A stretch of DNA of 64,000 bases from a virus, in IMG/VR virus record IMGVR_UViG_3300025467_000009, positions 62,001 through 126,000 of that record. One strand, given 5' to 3'. Shown here one piece after another: positions 42,534-51,231 of the stretch (positions are counted from its first letter, which is position 1; every line of letters starts with the position of its first letter). The translations under genes and the position numbers were made by a program. Under the pieces are notes generated by a model that had not been told where the DNA came from, ran no database searches, and saw nothing but the letters and a program-made list of their open reading frames with translations.

Positions 42534-45500
42534 TAATTTAGTCCACCTTCATGTTCACACAGAACATTCTTTCCTTGACGGTTTGAGTACAGTAGAACAA
42601 TTGGTATCTCGTGTAGTTGAACTTGGCCAAACAGCAGTTGCAATTACCGACCATGGTGAAGTATCAGGTCATTACAGATTTCAGAATGAATGTGACAAGC
42701 AAGGTATTAAACCCATCTTTGGTATGGAAGGTTACTTTTGTGATGACAGATTTGATAAATCTGGTAAGAAGGGTGAGAACTATGACCACATGACGGTCAT
42801 TGCACTCAATCAAAAAGGACTAGAAAACCTTTGGGCATTAAGTAGTAGAGCGTATATTGAAGGTAGTTATTATGGTAATCCTCGCTTTGACTGGGAACTA
42901 CTTAATGAGTACAAAGAAGGATTAATGATTACCGGTGGTTGCATGGGTGGTTGTGTTGGAAAGTTCCTTCATGGTACAACTCGTAATTATGAAAAAGCAG
43001 TAGAAAGAATTTCAAGACTTCAAGCAATGTTTGGTGATGATTTCTATTTAGAGTTGCACACTTACTTAAGTGATGAAAGTATTCTTTGGAACAAAAAAGT
43101 TGCAGAGATTGCAAATGACTTCTCAGTACCACTACTTGCTGTTAGTGATGCACATTATTCTAAACCAGATGATTGGTATGCCCACGAACTAATGACCGCA
43201 GTTCAAATGGGTAAGCACATGGATGACCCAGAAAGATTCTCATACGGTCCTAATCAACTTTGCATTTTTAGTGAAGCAGAAACTCGTGAAAGACTAAATT
43301 ATCTACCAGCATCAGTTGTTGACCAAGCAATTAAGAATACAACTGTAATTGGTGAAAAGGCAAATGCAAGAATGCCAGAGGCAAAGACAATGCCTGTTTT
43401 CCTTGCAACACCTGAACAAGATGAAAGAAAACTAGAAAAGAATGTTGAAGAAGGCTTTCAACGTAAGGTTCTTCCATATATTAAAGAAGAAGAATTACCA
43501 GTTTATAGAGAACGACTTCGTTATGAAACTGAACTAATTAACAAAAAAGGTTATGCAGGTTACTTCTTAATGGTTCAAGACATTATTGTTTGGAGTAAGA
43601 ATGAAGGGCACCTTGTTGGTCCTAGTCGTGGTTCTGTAGGTGGTAGTCTACTTGCTTTCTGTTTGGACATTACTGAAGTAGAACCAATTAAGGCAGACCT
43701 TTTGTTTGAACGTTTTCTTGACCCAGAACGTGACTCAATGCCTGATATTGATATTGACTTCCCTAGAGTTGAACGTCACTTAGTACGTGAGTATCTAGAA
43801 GATAAATATGGTAAGTTTAATATCTCAAGTGTAGGGACACTTAACACTTTGGGTGTAAAACAAACCCTTCGTGACCTTTGTCGTGGTTTGAATATTAGTA
43901 AAGCAGAATCTGACCAGATTTGCAATGTTGTTGAAGACCAGTGGAACAGAGAATTCATGGGTCAGGGCAATGAGTGGGATAAGATTGAAAAATACTATAT
44001 CAAAGAGTTTGCTCCTTGGAAAAAGAAATATCCTAAGTTGTTTGAAATGATGCCAGAATTCCTTGACCACATTAGGCATGCATCAGCACACGCTGCTGGT
44101 GTAGTAGTGTCAAAAGAGTCATTAATTGGTAGACTTCCTCTTCGTTTTAAGAATGATGATATTAGAACACAGTTTGACAAATGGGATGTTGAAGAACTAG
44201 GTTTTGTAAAGATTGACGTTTTGGGGCTTCGTACACTAAGTACGTTGATGGCTGCTTTTAATCTAATCAAAGAAAACCATGGTGAAGATGTTCTTCCTCA
44301 CTTCTATGAATGGCAATATAGTTGGGATAAGTTTTATGATGACCCAGCAGTATGGGGAAGTATTTGTGCCGGTCATAACATGGGTATCTTTCAACTTGAA
44401 ACAAACAACCTTCAAGGACTTGTAAAGAGATTTAATCCTAAAGACATTGAAGATCTAACAACAATGATTGCTGTATGTCGACCAGGTATTACTCGTACAA
44501 CTGACCCAGAAACTGGTTTGAACCTTCTTGAACTGTACCTTCAAAAGAAGGACGGTAAGCGTAAGGTTACATATAAACACCCAAACATTGAAAAAGTCCT
44601 TGGTTCAACCTTTGGTAACTTTATTTACCAAGAACAAATTATGCAGATGTGTGTAGAACTTGCTGGATATTCACTTGGTGAAACTGACCGTGTTCGCCGT
44701 ATCATGGGTAAGCAGCAGTTAGACAAGATGAAGAAAGAAAAGGTTAACTTTGTTGCCGGATGTTTGAAGCAAGGTGTTAGTGAAGATATAGCATCTAGTG
44801 TCTTTAACGAAATGATTGCCTTCGGTACCTATGGTTATAACAAGAGTCACTCCTGGGGATATGCATTGATTTCCTACTGGTGTGCCTACTTAAAGCATTA
44901 CTATCCAAAAGAGTATATGGCAGCATTGTTCCGCACAAATCCTGAGATGACCGTTATGTACACTCGGGAATGTAGGAGAATGGGAATTCCTGTACTAGGA
45001 CCAGACATCTATGAATCTGGTGCAAGGTTTACTTTGACAAAAAGTGGTTCAATTAGATATGGACTTGCAAGTGTTAAGTATGTATCTGGTGGTGCAACTG
45101 ACCTTGCTAAGATTGGTCCTTTTACTAACATGGAAGATTTTGTTGCAAAAGTTCCAAGTAAAAAGATTAATAAAAGAGCAGCAATTTCAATGATTAAGTG
45201 TGGTGTCTTTGATTCCATGTGTGGTGACTCAAAGTCTGCCCTTTATCAATATTTTAAGGCTCGTAAAGACTTTAAGAACATTGACGGTCAATGTCAAGAT
45301 ACTTGTGAGTTTTGTCATGGTAGTATCCCTGCCTTTGATTGTTACGCTGACCTACAAGAAAAAATTCAAGATAGAGTACTTCATGAACGTGAATTACTTG
45401 GTAGTTTGATTACTGCTGACCCACTAGGTGCATATAGAGATATTATTCAAGAAGAAGCAAACTATCCTGGTGAGTCAAAAATGTTTAAGGGTGAAAAGGC

Positions 45501-45828
45501 AATGCTTGGAGGTACCATTACTAGAGTTAAGCACCTAGTAACAAAGAGTGGTAAGAATCCTGGTTCTGCAATGTGCCAATTTTGGGTTGAGCTTCCTATT
45601 GATGAACAAATACTTGACTATGATGAATTGGACGAATTAGAAGGAGAAGTAGAGATTAAGTCTTCCAATGATGATAGTGTCCAGATTGTTTCTTTCCCTG
45701 ACTCATTTTCTAAGTTGGGTGAAAAGATTGAAGTAGGAAGCCCTGTATTAGTTCAGGTAGAAAAGATGGACGGCGGTTTAAGTCTAAGAAATATTTATAG
45801 ATTAGATCTTTTGAAGGAGAGTGCATGA
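42526..45828 (+). CDS. dnaE: C-family DNA polymerase (Pol III alpha subunit, DnaE-like)
   Basis: 1100 residues from ATG 42526; an in-frame start at 42469 would overlap the preceding gene more. N-terminal PHP domain (LVHLHVHTEHSFLDGL, ITDHGEVSG), palm motifs GPSRGSVGGSLLAF and MPDIDIDFPR, then YQEQIMQMCVELAGYSLG, FGTYGYNKSHSWGYALISYW, and HERELLGSLITADPL. The C-terminal Cys-rich insert (CQDTCEFCHG) is unusual. This is the likely replicative polymerase; many phages use A or B family enzymes instead. Confidence 0.9.
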   Translation: MTDNLVHLHVHTEHSFLDGLSTVEQLVSRVVELGQTAVAITDHGEVSGHYRFQNECDKQGIKPIFGMEGYFCDDRFDKSGKKGENYDHMTVIALNQKGLENLWALSSRAYIEGSYYGNPRFDWELLNEYKEGLMITGGCMGGCVGKFLHGTTRNYEKAVERISRLQAMFGDDFYLELHTYLSDESILWNKKVAEIANDFSVPLLAVSDAHYSKPDDWYAHELMTAVQMGKHMDDPERFSYGPNQLCIFSEAETRERLNYLPASVVDQAIKNTTVIGEKANARMPEAKTMPVFLATPEQDERKLEKNVEEGFQRKVLPYIKEEELPVYRERLRYETELINKKGYAGYFLMVQDIIVWSKNEGHLVGPSRGSVGGSLLAFCLDITEVEPIKADLLFERFLDPERDSMPDIDIDFPRVERHLVREYLEDKYGKFNISSVGTLNTLGVKQTLRDLCRGLNISKAESDQICNVVEDQWNREFMGQGNEWDKIEKYYIKEFAPWKKKYPKLFEMMPEFLDHIRHASAHAAGVVVSKESLIGRLPLRFKNDDIRTQFDKWDVEELGFVKIDVLGLRTLSTLMAAFNLIKENHGEDVLPHFYEWQYSWDKFYDDPAVWGSICAGHNMGIFQLETNNLQGLVKRFNPKDIEDLTTMIAVCRPGITRTTDPETGLNLLELYLQKKDGKRKVTYKHPNIEKVLGSTFGNFIYQEQIMQMCVELAGYSLGETDRVRRIMGKQQLDKMKKEKVNFVAGCLKQGVSEDIASSVFNEMIAFGTYGYNKSHSWGYALISYWCAYLKHYYPKEYMAALFRTNPEMTVMYTRECRRMGIPVLGPDIYESGARFTLTKSGSIRYGLASVKYVSGGATDLAKIGPFTNMEDFVAKVPSKKINKRAAISMIKCGVFDSMCGDSKSALYQYFKARKDFKNIDGQCQDTCEFCHGSIPAFDCYADLQEKIQDRVLHERELLGSLITADPLGAYRDIIQEEANYPGESKMFKGEKAMLGGTITRVKHLVTKSGKNPGSAMCQFWVELPIDEQILDYDELDELEGEVEIKSSNDDSVQIVSFPDSFSKLGEKIEVGSPVLVQVEKMDGGLSLRNIYRLDLLKESA

Positions 45829-45968
45829 TGCAAGATACACTAGACCACATTTGCCTTTGTGGACACTACATTGAAGACCATGATATAATTGATGATATTT
45901 CAATGTGCTATAAGTGCCACTGTTCTTTTTGGCAACCATTAGATTTTGGATTAGATTATGACCTTTAA
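45825..45968 (+). CDS. Small Cys/His protein, 47 aa
   Basis: ATGATG overlaps the polymerase stop. Two CXC/CXXC-like knuckles (ICLCGHYIEDHD and MCYKCHCSFW) could bind one zinc. First of four very small genes before recA, each overlapping the next. Confidence 0.5.
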   Translation: MMQDTLDHICLCGHYIEDHDIIDDISMCYKCHCSFWQPLDFGLDYDL

Positions 45969-46092
45969 ACACTTTTGCCATGTTTGTAATGTTAACTTTC
46001 ATCGTGCAGTAGATTTTATTCTTCATAAGCATGAAGAAGTAAAGCCAATTGTAGAAACTTTTGTAGGAGATAAAGATGGAAAAGCCGACTGA
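45958..46092 (+). CDS. Small C2H2-like zinc-finger protein, 44 aa
   Basis: FCHVCNVNFHRAVDFILHKHEE has the C-X2-C...H-X3-H arrangement of a single C2H2-like finger. Overlaps neighbours by 11 and 17 bp. Possibly DNA- or protein-binding. Confidence 0.5.
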   Translation: MTFKHFCHVCNVNFHRAVDFILHKHEEVKPIVETFVGDKDGKAD

Positions 46093-46255
46093 GTGGGAAA
46101 CAGCAGAGTGCAAAAACTGTTATAGTAAACTTGGTTTAACTAGAGAAATTATTTTAAGTAAAAGTGGAACATGGGTTCACAACAATCCAATTAATTATGA
46201 CTTAAAATGTCATATCTGGGAACCATATGTTGCAGAACCTAGGGAAAAGGAGTAG
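46076..46255 (+). CDS. Small Cys protein, 59 aa
   Basis: CKNCYSKLG near the start and YDLKCHIWEP near the end; three Cys plus His residues may form a zinc site. Ends with AAAAGGAG that serves as the next ribosome-binding site. Confidence 0.5.
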   Translation: MEKPTEWETAECKNCYSKLGLTREIILSKSGTWVHNNPINYDLKCHIWEPYVAEPREKE

Positions 46256-46256
46256 T

Positions 46257-46388
46257 ATGGCTGGTTATGAATATATTGAGATTGAAGTAACACAAAAACT
46301 TTACAATTCTATTCAAGCAATTGCAAAAAGTTATGGTGTAGATGTTAAGGTATTTATTGAAGATAGATTAGAGGAACTTTATGGCTAG
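46257..46388 (+). CDS. Small hypothetical protein, 43 aa
   Basis: MAGYEYIEIEVTQKLYNSIQAIAKSYGVDVKVFIEDRL: one beta strand and two helices, the layout of a ribbon-helix-helix or antitoxin-like protein. Overlaps recA by 8 bp. Confidence 0.45.
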   Translation: MAGYEYIEIEVTQKLYNSIQAIAKSYGVDVKVFIEDRLEELYG

Positions 46389-47496
46389 AGATGCTATTGA
46401 TAAACTTATTGCAGATTTGAACAAATTTACACCTGCTGGTTCAAATAAACCTATTGCTATGAGAGGCAATAGTATTGAGAAGATTAATGCTATCCCTACT
46501 TTCTCCCCTGCACTTGACTATCTACTTGCTGTAGGCGGTTGGCCTGAAGGTAAAATGATTGAACTCTTTGGTAAGGAACACTCAGGTAAAAGTTCATTTG
46601 CTTTAATGGCATTGAAGGACTGCTATGACTATTACAAGGGTGAAAAGTTGGTCGCCTATATTGACTTGGAACATCGTTTTAATCCTGATTGGGCAGAAAA
46701 GTTGGGCCTAAAAGTTGATGAGAGTTTGATTGTAGTTCAACCACCAGATGCAGAAACTGGAACTGACATTATGGTAGAATTAATTAAGAGTAAAGAGATT
46801 TGTGCCATTGTTTGGGACTCAACAGGTGCTGCTGCTACAAAGCACAGCATGCAACAACTAACTGACAAGAACGACAAGATGGGTGGCAATGCTGCTGTAA
46901 TGAAGCGTAATGTCCAGACAGTTGCTCCACTTGCCAACCTTTATGATGTTACTGTATTTTACTTAAATCAACTTCGTGATGATATGGATGGATATAACCG
47001 TCCTATGACTCCTGGTGGTCACGCAGTAAAGCATGCTATGTCTGTTCGTATCTATCTTCGCCCAGGTACAGACAAATACTTTGATAAGGTTGACGGAGAA
47101 ACTGTACAAGTTGGATTCCCAATTGTTATGAAGACAGTTAAAAATTCATATGGTCCTCCACTCCGTGAAGGTTGGACTGATTTCTACAACCAACCAAATA
47201 GTAATCTTGACCATGCAGGTATTGATACTCGTAGAGATCTTGCCCGTATGGGTATTTTACTTGGTGTTGCCCAAAGAGCAGGTGCATGGTTTAATTGGAA
47301 AGATGTTAAAGCACAAGGTCGTGACTCTTTCTTTGAAGAAATTTGGTCCCGTGGATTGGGAGAAGAGTTTGCAAAAGAAATCTCAAAGGCAATTGAAATG
47401 GGCAAAGGTGCTAGTCAAACGGTAGTTGAGAATGATGACTTCTTTGGTCGTCCAGTAACAAGTGACAGTGCAGATATTAACGATAGCGAGGTATAA
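46381..47496 (+). CDS. RecA/UvsX-like recombinase
   Basis: 371 residues. Walker A GKEHSGKS (64-71), YIDLEHRFNPDWAEKLGL (E is the activation residue region), CAIVWDSTGAAA (Walker B), an L2-type segment around GGNAAVMKRNVQTVAP, and YLNQLRDDMDGYNRPMTPGGHAVKHAMS. The C-terminus is acidic. Promotes strand exchange for repair and recombination-dependent replication. Confidence 0.85.
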   Translation: MARDAIDKLIADLNKFTPAGSNKPIAMRGNSIEKINAIPTFSPALDYLLAVGGWPEGKMIELFGKEHSGKSSFALMALKDCYDYYKGEKLVAYIDLEHRFNPDWAEKLGLKVDESLIVVQPPDAETGTDIMVELIKSKEICAIVWDSTGAAATKHSMQQLTDKNDKMGGNAAVMKRNVQTVAPLANLYDVTVFYLNQLRDDMDGYNRPMTPGGHAVKHAMSVRIYLRPGTDKYFDKVDGETVQVGFPIVMKTVKNSYGPPLREGWTDFYNQPNSNLDHAGIDTRRDLARMGILLGVAQRAGAWFNWKDVKAQGRDSFFEEIWSRGLGEEFAKEISKAIEMGKGASQTVVENDDFFGRPVTSDSADINDSEV

Positions 47497-47497
47497 G

Positions 47498-47692
47498 ATG
47501 AATGTTGGAGATAAAGTAGTATTGATTGATGCTGTAGGAACAATTGTTGGTGTTAGTACCAATGGTTTCCCTGTAGTAGAATTTGAAGTTCTTGGTGGTT
47601 CTACTTATGATGAGTATGACCCTTCCGAACTACTACCAGTCGAACTCCCGGTTCCTAATGAGGAATTAAATCCAGACAAAGAAAAAGAGTAA
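47498..47692 (+). CDS. Small beta-barrel-like protein, 64 aa
   Basis: From ATG 47498. MNVGDKVVLIDAVGTIVGVSTNGFPVVEFEV has the strand pattern of SH3/KOW-like small barrels, then an acidic tail. Coupled to the next gene through TAATG. Confidence 0.5.
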   Translation: MNVGDKVVLIDAVGTIVGVSTNGFPVVEFEVLGGSTYDEYDPSELLPVELPVPNEELNPDKEKE

Positions 47693-48120
47693 TGGGTGCT
47701 TTCCAAAAAAAGATGGCTGACAGACATGAGAATGAAATAGCAGAAATTTGGCCAGAAGCAAGCAAGACAATTGCTAGTGGTGCTAAGTTTGAAAAAGGTG
47801 ACCTCAAGACCAATGAGGTTGAACAAATTTCATTTGTTGTAGAGTGTAAGTGTACACAGAATGTTAGTTATTCTATAACTGAAAAAGTATGGAATGAAGT
47901 AAAAGAACACTCTCAAAATAGAAGTTGGACATCAAGGCCTGCATTATGTATTAGGTTGTACGGTAAAACAGAAGAAGAAACTTCATGGGGTGGGAAAAGA
48001 ACAAACACACCAGAACAATTGCCTGTTGAATTAGACTTGGTAGTTTTAGATTTAAATGATTTTCTAGAGTTTTATGAACAATACCTAGAATTAAAAAGCA
48101 AACAAGAAAAGGAATCTTAA
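47692..48120 (+). CDS. Possible PD-(D/E)xK nuclease-like protein
   Basis: 142 residues. KFEKGDLKTNE, then SFVVECKCTQNVSYSI gives a D...ExK-type core, followed by a helix (EKVWNEVKEHSQNR) and a PALCIRLYG strand. This is the order of restriction-like or resolvase folds. Located between recA and groES; could process recombination intermediates. Confidence 0.5.
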   Translation: MGAFQKKMADRHENEIAEIWPEASKTIASGAKFEKGDLKTNEVEQISFVVECKCTQNVSYSITEKVWNEVKEHSQNRSWTSRPALCIRLYGKTEEETSWGGKRTNTPEQLPVELDLVVLDLNDFLEFYEQYLELKSKQEKES

Positions 48121-48410
48121 TGTCGTTTCAGGCTTTAGAAGACAAAGTAATTATTAAAGTTGCAATAGTAGAAGAAAAGACTGAAAGTGGACTTTTTATT
48201 CCAGATACAGCAACTGCAGTTCCAGATACAGGTGTTGTGGTTGCAGTTGGTCCAGGTCGTATTTCTTCTAACGGTACATTGATTCCAGCAACCGTTAAGG
48301 TTGGGGACAAGGTCATTTTTGAACAACGTGCTGCTCAAAGACTTGAGATTGAAGAAGAAGAATACTTGGTTTTCTTAAATGACCACATTCTTGCAATTGT
48401 GGAGGATTAA
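48120..48410 (+). CDS. groES: GroES-like co-chaperonin
   Basis: 96 residues, standard length. LEDKVIIKVAIVEEKTESGLFIPD, TGVVVAVGPGRIS, VKVGDKVIFEQRAAQRLEIEEEEYLVFLNDHILAIVE follow GroES strands; the mobile loop is the KTESGLFIP region. It would cap the host GroEL, as T4 gp31 does for capsid folding. Confidence 0.85.
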   Translation: MSFQALEDKVIIKVAIVEEKTESGLFIPDTATAVPDTGVVVAVGPGRISSNGTLIPATVKVGDKVIFEQRAAQRLEIEEEEYLVFLNDHILAIVED

Positions 48411-48626
48411 ATGTGGTCCTGGGTACTAGCAATTGTCGGTTCGTTAGGTATCTACGTAGTAGGTAAAAAGAATGTGTTCGGTTGGTTCATCCTAATGTTG
48501 AGTGAAACACTTTGGACTATCTATGCTTTTGTTACTCATCAGTATGGATTTCTTTTTGCTGTAGTATTGTATTCATTTGCTTATATTAAAAGTTATTTAC
48601 GTTGGAGGAAAGATGCTAGCAAATAG
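48411..48626 (+). CDS. Small membrane protein, 71 aa
   Basis: Three hydrophobic segments (WVLAIVGSLGIYVVG, WFILMLSETLWTIYAFV, FLFAVVLYSFAYI) and a basic tail. Topology recalls part of small PnuC-like or actinophage membrane proteins; function unknown. Confidence 0.6.
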   Translation: MWSWVLAIVGSLGIYVVGKKNVFGWFILMLSETLWTIYAFVTHQYGFLFAVVLYSFAYIKSYLRWRKDASK

Positions 48627-48702
48627 ATTTTTAGATTTGGTTTTTATGGTTTTAGGTACTATAATTGTAACTAAGATTACAATGGGAAAGATGAAGAAGT
48701 GA
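48613..48702 (+). CDS. Tiny membrane protein, 29 aa
   Basis: Strong GGAGGAAAG ribosome-binding site; MLANRFLDLVFMVLGTIIVT is hydrophobic, followed by KITMGKMKK. Overlaps the previous gene by 14 bp and the next GTG. Confidence 0.45.
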   Translation: MLANRFLDLVFMVLGTIIVTKITMGKMKK

Positions 48703-48884
48703 AAAAGTACACACTAGAACTAACTGTAGAAGAGTTAGATTATCTGGATAATTTTATCCATGAACATGCCACCGCAGAAGACATGTACGATGTTGGTACC
48801 TTTAAGACCACTGTCTTTTCTAAAGTTTGTGACCTTTGTGAGTTTGCACTAGACGAAGGTGAGAAGCCAGTTGAGCTTTCTTGA
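48699..48884 (+). CDS. Small hypothetical protein, 61 aa
   Basis: GTG 48699 overlaps the preceding TGA. KKYTLELTVEELDYLDNFIHE resembles the start of small ribbon-helix or DNA-binding proteins; later CDLCEF. Overlaps the nuclease gene. Confidence 0.5.
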   Translation: MKKYTLELTVEELDYLDNFIHEHATAEDMYDVGTFKTTVFSKVCDLCEFALDEGEKPVELS

Positions 48885-49623
48885 ACGCACACTAGCAGCA
48901 TATCAAAATCAAGAACCTATAACTCCATACTTGGAGCAGGCTTTGATGAAAGGTGATTTTGTCCCTGATGAATATCCTGTAAAAATCTTTAACTATCCTA
49001 GAGAGTTTGACAACATGTATCACCCCTCAAGTGACATTGAGGCGGGAGAGTTGCAATTGTATTATAAGTTCCATCCAGAATTGAGGCTACAATGTCAAGA
49101 AGAAAGAATATCTCCAACACTAGCAATGACCTTTCAAGTGGGTTCAGCTTTTCACAGTATTATACAGAACATGTTAATTCACTTGGGTTTGACTTCTCTG
49201 GAAAAAGTAGAAGTAAAGTTCAAAAACGAAGAAAGAATGATAGCAGGGGCAGTAGACGTCTTGGAGTTAACTACTCCAGATGGAGAAAAGTTTTTAGTAG
49301 ATATAAAAAGCACTAACCGTATTCCCAACGAGGCTAGTCAACAATATTCTATGCAGTTGAGAGTATACCAAGATAATTGCCCAGGTGCACCAGATAGAAT
49401 GGCACTATTGTTTATTGAAAAAGCATATCCTCACAAGATTAAAACCATTGAAGTCACTAAAGACCAAAAGTCACTAGATACACTTTATGCAAAGTGGTCT
49501 AAGGTTAGAGTTGCTATTGGGAAAAATAGTACAGATGGTTTAAAGCACTGTTGCAGTGGTCCAACAGATGAAAAGTTTATGTCTTGTCCAGCAAGAAAAA
49601 TCTGTGAGTATTGGAATAAATAA
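48859..49623 (+). CDS. RecB/Cas4-like nuclease with iron-sulfur cysteines
   Basis: 254 residues from GTG 48859. Nuclease core: VGSAFHSIIQNML (His), AGAVDVLEL (Asp), KFLVDIKST (Asp-x-Lys) and QLRVYQDN. One N-terminal Cys (LRLQCQEE) and the C-terminal HCCSG...CPARKIC cluster fit the Fe-S-stapled RecB/Cas4 nucleases. Likely a DNA-end-processing exonuclease paired with RecA. Confidence 0.7.
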   Translation: MRSQLSFLERTLAAYQNQEPITPYLEQALMKGDFVPDEYPVKIFNYPREFDNMYHPSSDIEAGELQLYYKFHPELRLQCQEERISPTLAMTFQVGSAFHSIIQNMLIHLGLTSLEKVEVKFKNEERMIAGAVDVLELTTPDGEKFLVDIKSTNRIPNEASQQYSMQLRVYQDNCPGAPDRMALLFIEKAYPHKIKTIEVTKDQKSLDTLYAKWSKVRVAIGKNSTDGLKHCCSGPTDEKFMSCPARKICEYWNK

Positions 49624-49961
49624 TGACAACGCCTCAAAAAGCCAAAGGTTCCCAATGGGAAAGAGATGTAGCAAAATACTTCAATGAACGTGGGTATCTT
49701 GAGGTGGAGAGGCGTTACGGTGCAGGGAATACACTTGATAAAGGTGATATTAATGGAGTCAAAGACACTGTAGTTGAGGCCAAAAATTGGGCTAAGATTT
49801 CGCTAGCCACCATTATGGATGAAACTCTTGTTGAACAAAAGAATGCCAAGAAACGTTTTGGTATTGCTGTAATTAAACGTAGAAATAAGAATGTTAAAGA
49901 TGCTTATGTTGTTATGACACTAGAGCAATTTGTTGACATTTATGCCTTGTTTCACAAGTAA
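49623..49961 (+). CDS. Holliday-junction-resolvase-like nuclease
   Basis: 112 residues. KGSQWERDVAKYFNERGY, RRYGAGNTLDKGDINGVKDTVVEAKNWAKISL gives E, GD and E-x-K of the Hjc/PD-(D/E)xK resolvase family. Ends with a helix (MTLEQFVDIYAL). Probably resolves branched DNA before packaging. ATG overlaps the preceding TAA. Confidence 0.7.
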   Translation: MTTPQKAKGSQWERDVAKYFNERGYLEVERRYGAGNTLDKGDINGVKDTVVEAKNWAKISLATIMDETLVEQKNAKKRFGIAVIKRRNKNVKDAYVVMTLEQFVDIYALFHK

Positions 49962-50021
49962 CACCACAAAATTCAAGAAAATATGATAAATTATTATTAG
50001 GTTTGTTTAGAGAGGACAGTA

Positions 50022-50567
50022 ATGAGTGGGATTAGAAAAGGACTTGAAGAACTCAAGCAACCTTCTCTTGGTCTAGAACATGAGCGTGAGAAGGAATACC
50101 TTCACAACTTTACTGTCCGTGCCTTTACTTGGGAAAGTAGACCTGAAGAACTTGGTGCATTAAATCAAATTGATACTTTGGTTGATGAGTTCATGAAGGA
50201 ATACCTTCGCCCAGCAGAAATAATCATTGCTAGATTTAATAGTGACATTCCAATGAGTGACACAGAAGCAGACAGATTGTTCCTAAACCTTCAAAGTGCA
50301 ATTGTTGCCATTGAAGATGAAGTAACACGCAGATATCTTAAGGCACAGTTTTCCTATTATAACTGGGATGACCGTTATTGGGAAGAATACCGTAAACCTG
50401 TTTCTGGTACAACTAATGACCGTGAGGCTCGTGCTAGAATGGAAACAAAAGATGACCGTTACTTCTATTTTGTTCAGTATGCTGCTTGGAGAATTATCAA
50501 TGACAAGGTGCAAAGTCTAAAAGCAACCCAAAGATATATCCAAAATCAAATTTACAGGAGAGGCTAA
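50022..50567 (+). CDS. Hypothetical protein, 181 aa
   Basis: GAGAGGACAGTA before ATG 50022. A helical, Arg/Glu-rich protein without Cys motifs (EHEREKEYLHNFTVRAFTWESRPEEL). The intergenic bases 49962-50021 are AT-rich, but I see no promoter matching the shared type. Overlaps the next ATG by 1 bp. Confidence 0.6.
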   Translation: MSGIRKGLEELKQPSLGLEHEREKEYLHNFTVRAFTWESRPEELGALNQIDTLVDEFMKEYLRPAEIIIARFNSDIPMSDTEADRLFLNLQSAIVAIEDEVTRRYLKAQFSYYNWDDRYWEEYRKPVSGTTNDREARARMETKDDRYFYFVQYAAWRIINDKVQSLKATQRYIQNQIYRRG

Positions 50568-50935
50568 TGGAAGACGATAAGCCTCAAAGAAGGTCTAGAA
50601 AACAAGAAGTCATTAAAGGTAAGATGACTTGGCAGGTTCTTGAAAGACTGTTGAATAATTATTGGGAATGGCGTGAAGCATACAGGGTAAGCGGTAATCC
50701 TGAACTTCAATTACTAAATGGTGTAACAGTTAATATTCATGATGTTTTAAAGGGTATTGATAAATTACCACCAAGACAAAAGCAAGCAGTTGTACTTTCT
50801 TGTCTTGAAAACAGAAAAGAAGTTGACGTTGCAAAAATTATGGGTTTCACAAAATGGTCAAGTCCTGTAGGCATGTATAAACGTAGGGCATTAAAGAATC
50901 TTTGTGACACATTATGGGCAGAGGATATTGACTGA
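50567..50935 (+). CDS. Sigma-region-4-like helix-turn-helix protein
   Basis: 122 residues. DVLKGIDKLPPRQKQAVVLSCLENRKEVDVAKIMGF then MYKRRALKNL has the sigma-70 region 4 pattern (LPPRQ..VV.L...E......A..MG......V......AL..L). No region 2 is present. Could redirect host RNA polymerase for late transcription. Confidence 0.6.
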   Translation: MEDDKPQRRSRKQEVIKGKMTWQVLERLLNNYWEWREAYRVSGNPELQLLNGVTVNIHDVLKGIDKLPPRQKQAVVLSCLENRKEVDVAKIMGFTKWSSPVGMYKRRALKNLCDTLWAEDID

Positions 50936-51231
50936 TGAATACTCCAGAAGAACTAAATAAGATTATTGAAGAAAATAACATTAAGTTGCCAAAGCATTGG
51001 GATGAATTTACTTGGGAACAAAAGATTGATTTTGTAACTCACAGGATTCTAATTAATGCTAGGACTTCTACAAAGCACTCTGACATGAAAGAAGAAGGTT
51101 GGTTGAGTAATTACCAACTTGAAAGAAGAAGACGTAGGGAAGTCCTTTCAAAGTTTGGTAGTTGGGATGAGATACCGCCAAAGAAAGGAACTTTTGGTCG
51201 TTCCTATAATCCTGATTCAAAGGAACAGTAA
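50935..51231 (+). CDS. Hypothetical protein, 98 aa
   Basis: Starts at the preceding TGA (ATGA). LNKIIEENNIKLPKHWDEFTWEQKIDFVTHRI, then a basic LERRRRREVLSKFGSW. Such small charged proteins are common next to sigma-like and terminase genes. No family recognised. Confidence 0.55.
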   Translation: MNTPEELNKIIEENNIKLPKHWDEFTWEQKIDFVTHRILINARTSTKHSDMKEEGWLSNYQLERRRRREVLSKFGSWDEIPPKKGTFGRSYNPDSKEQ

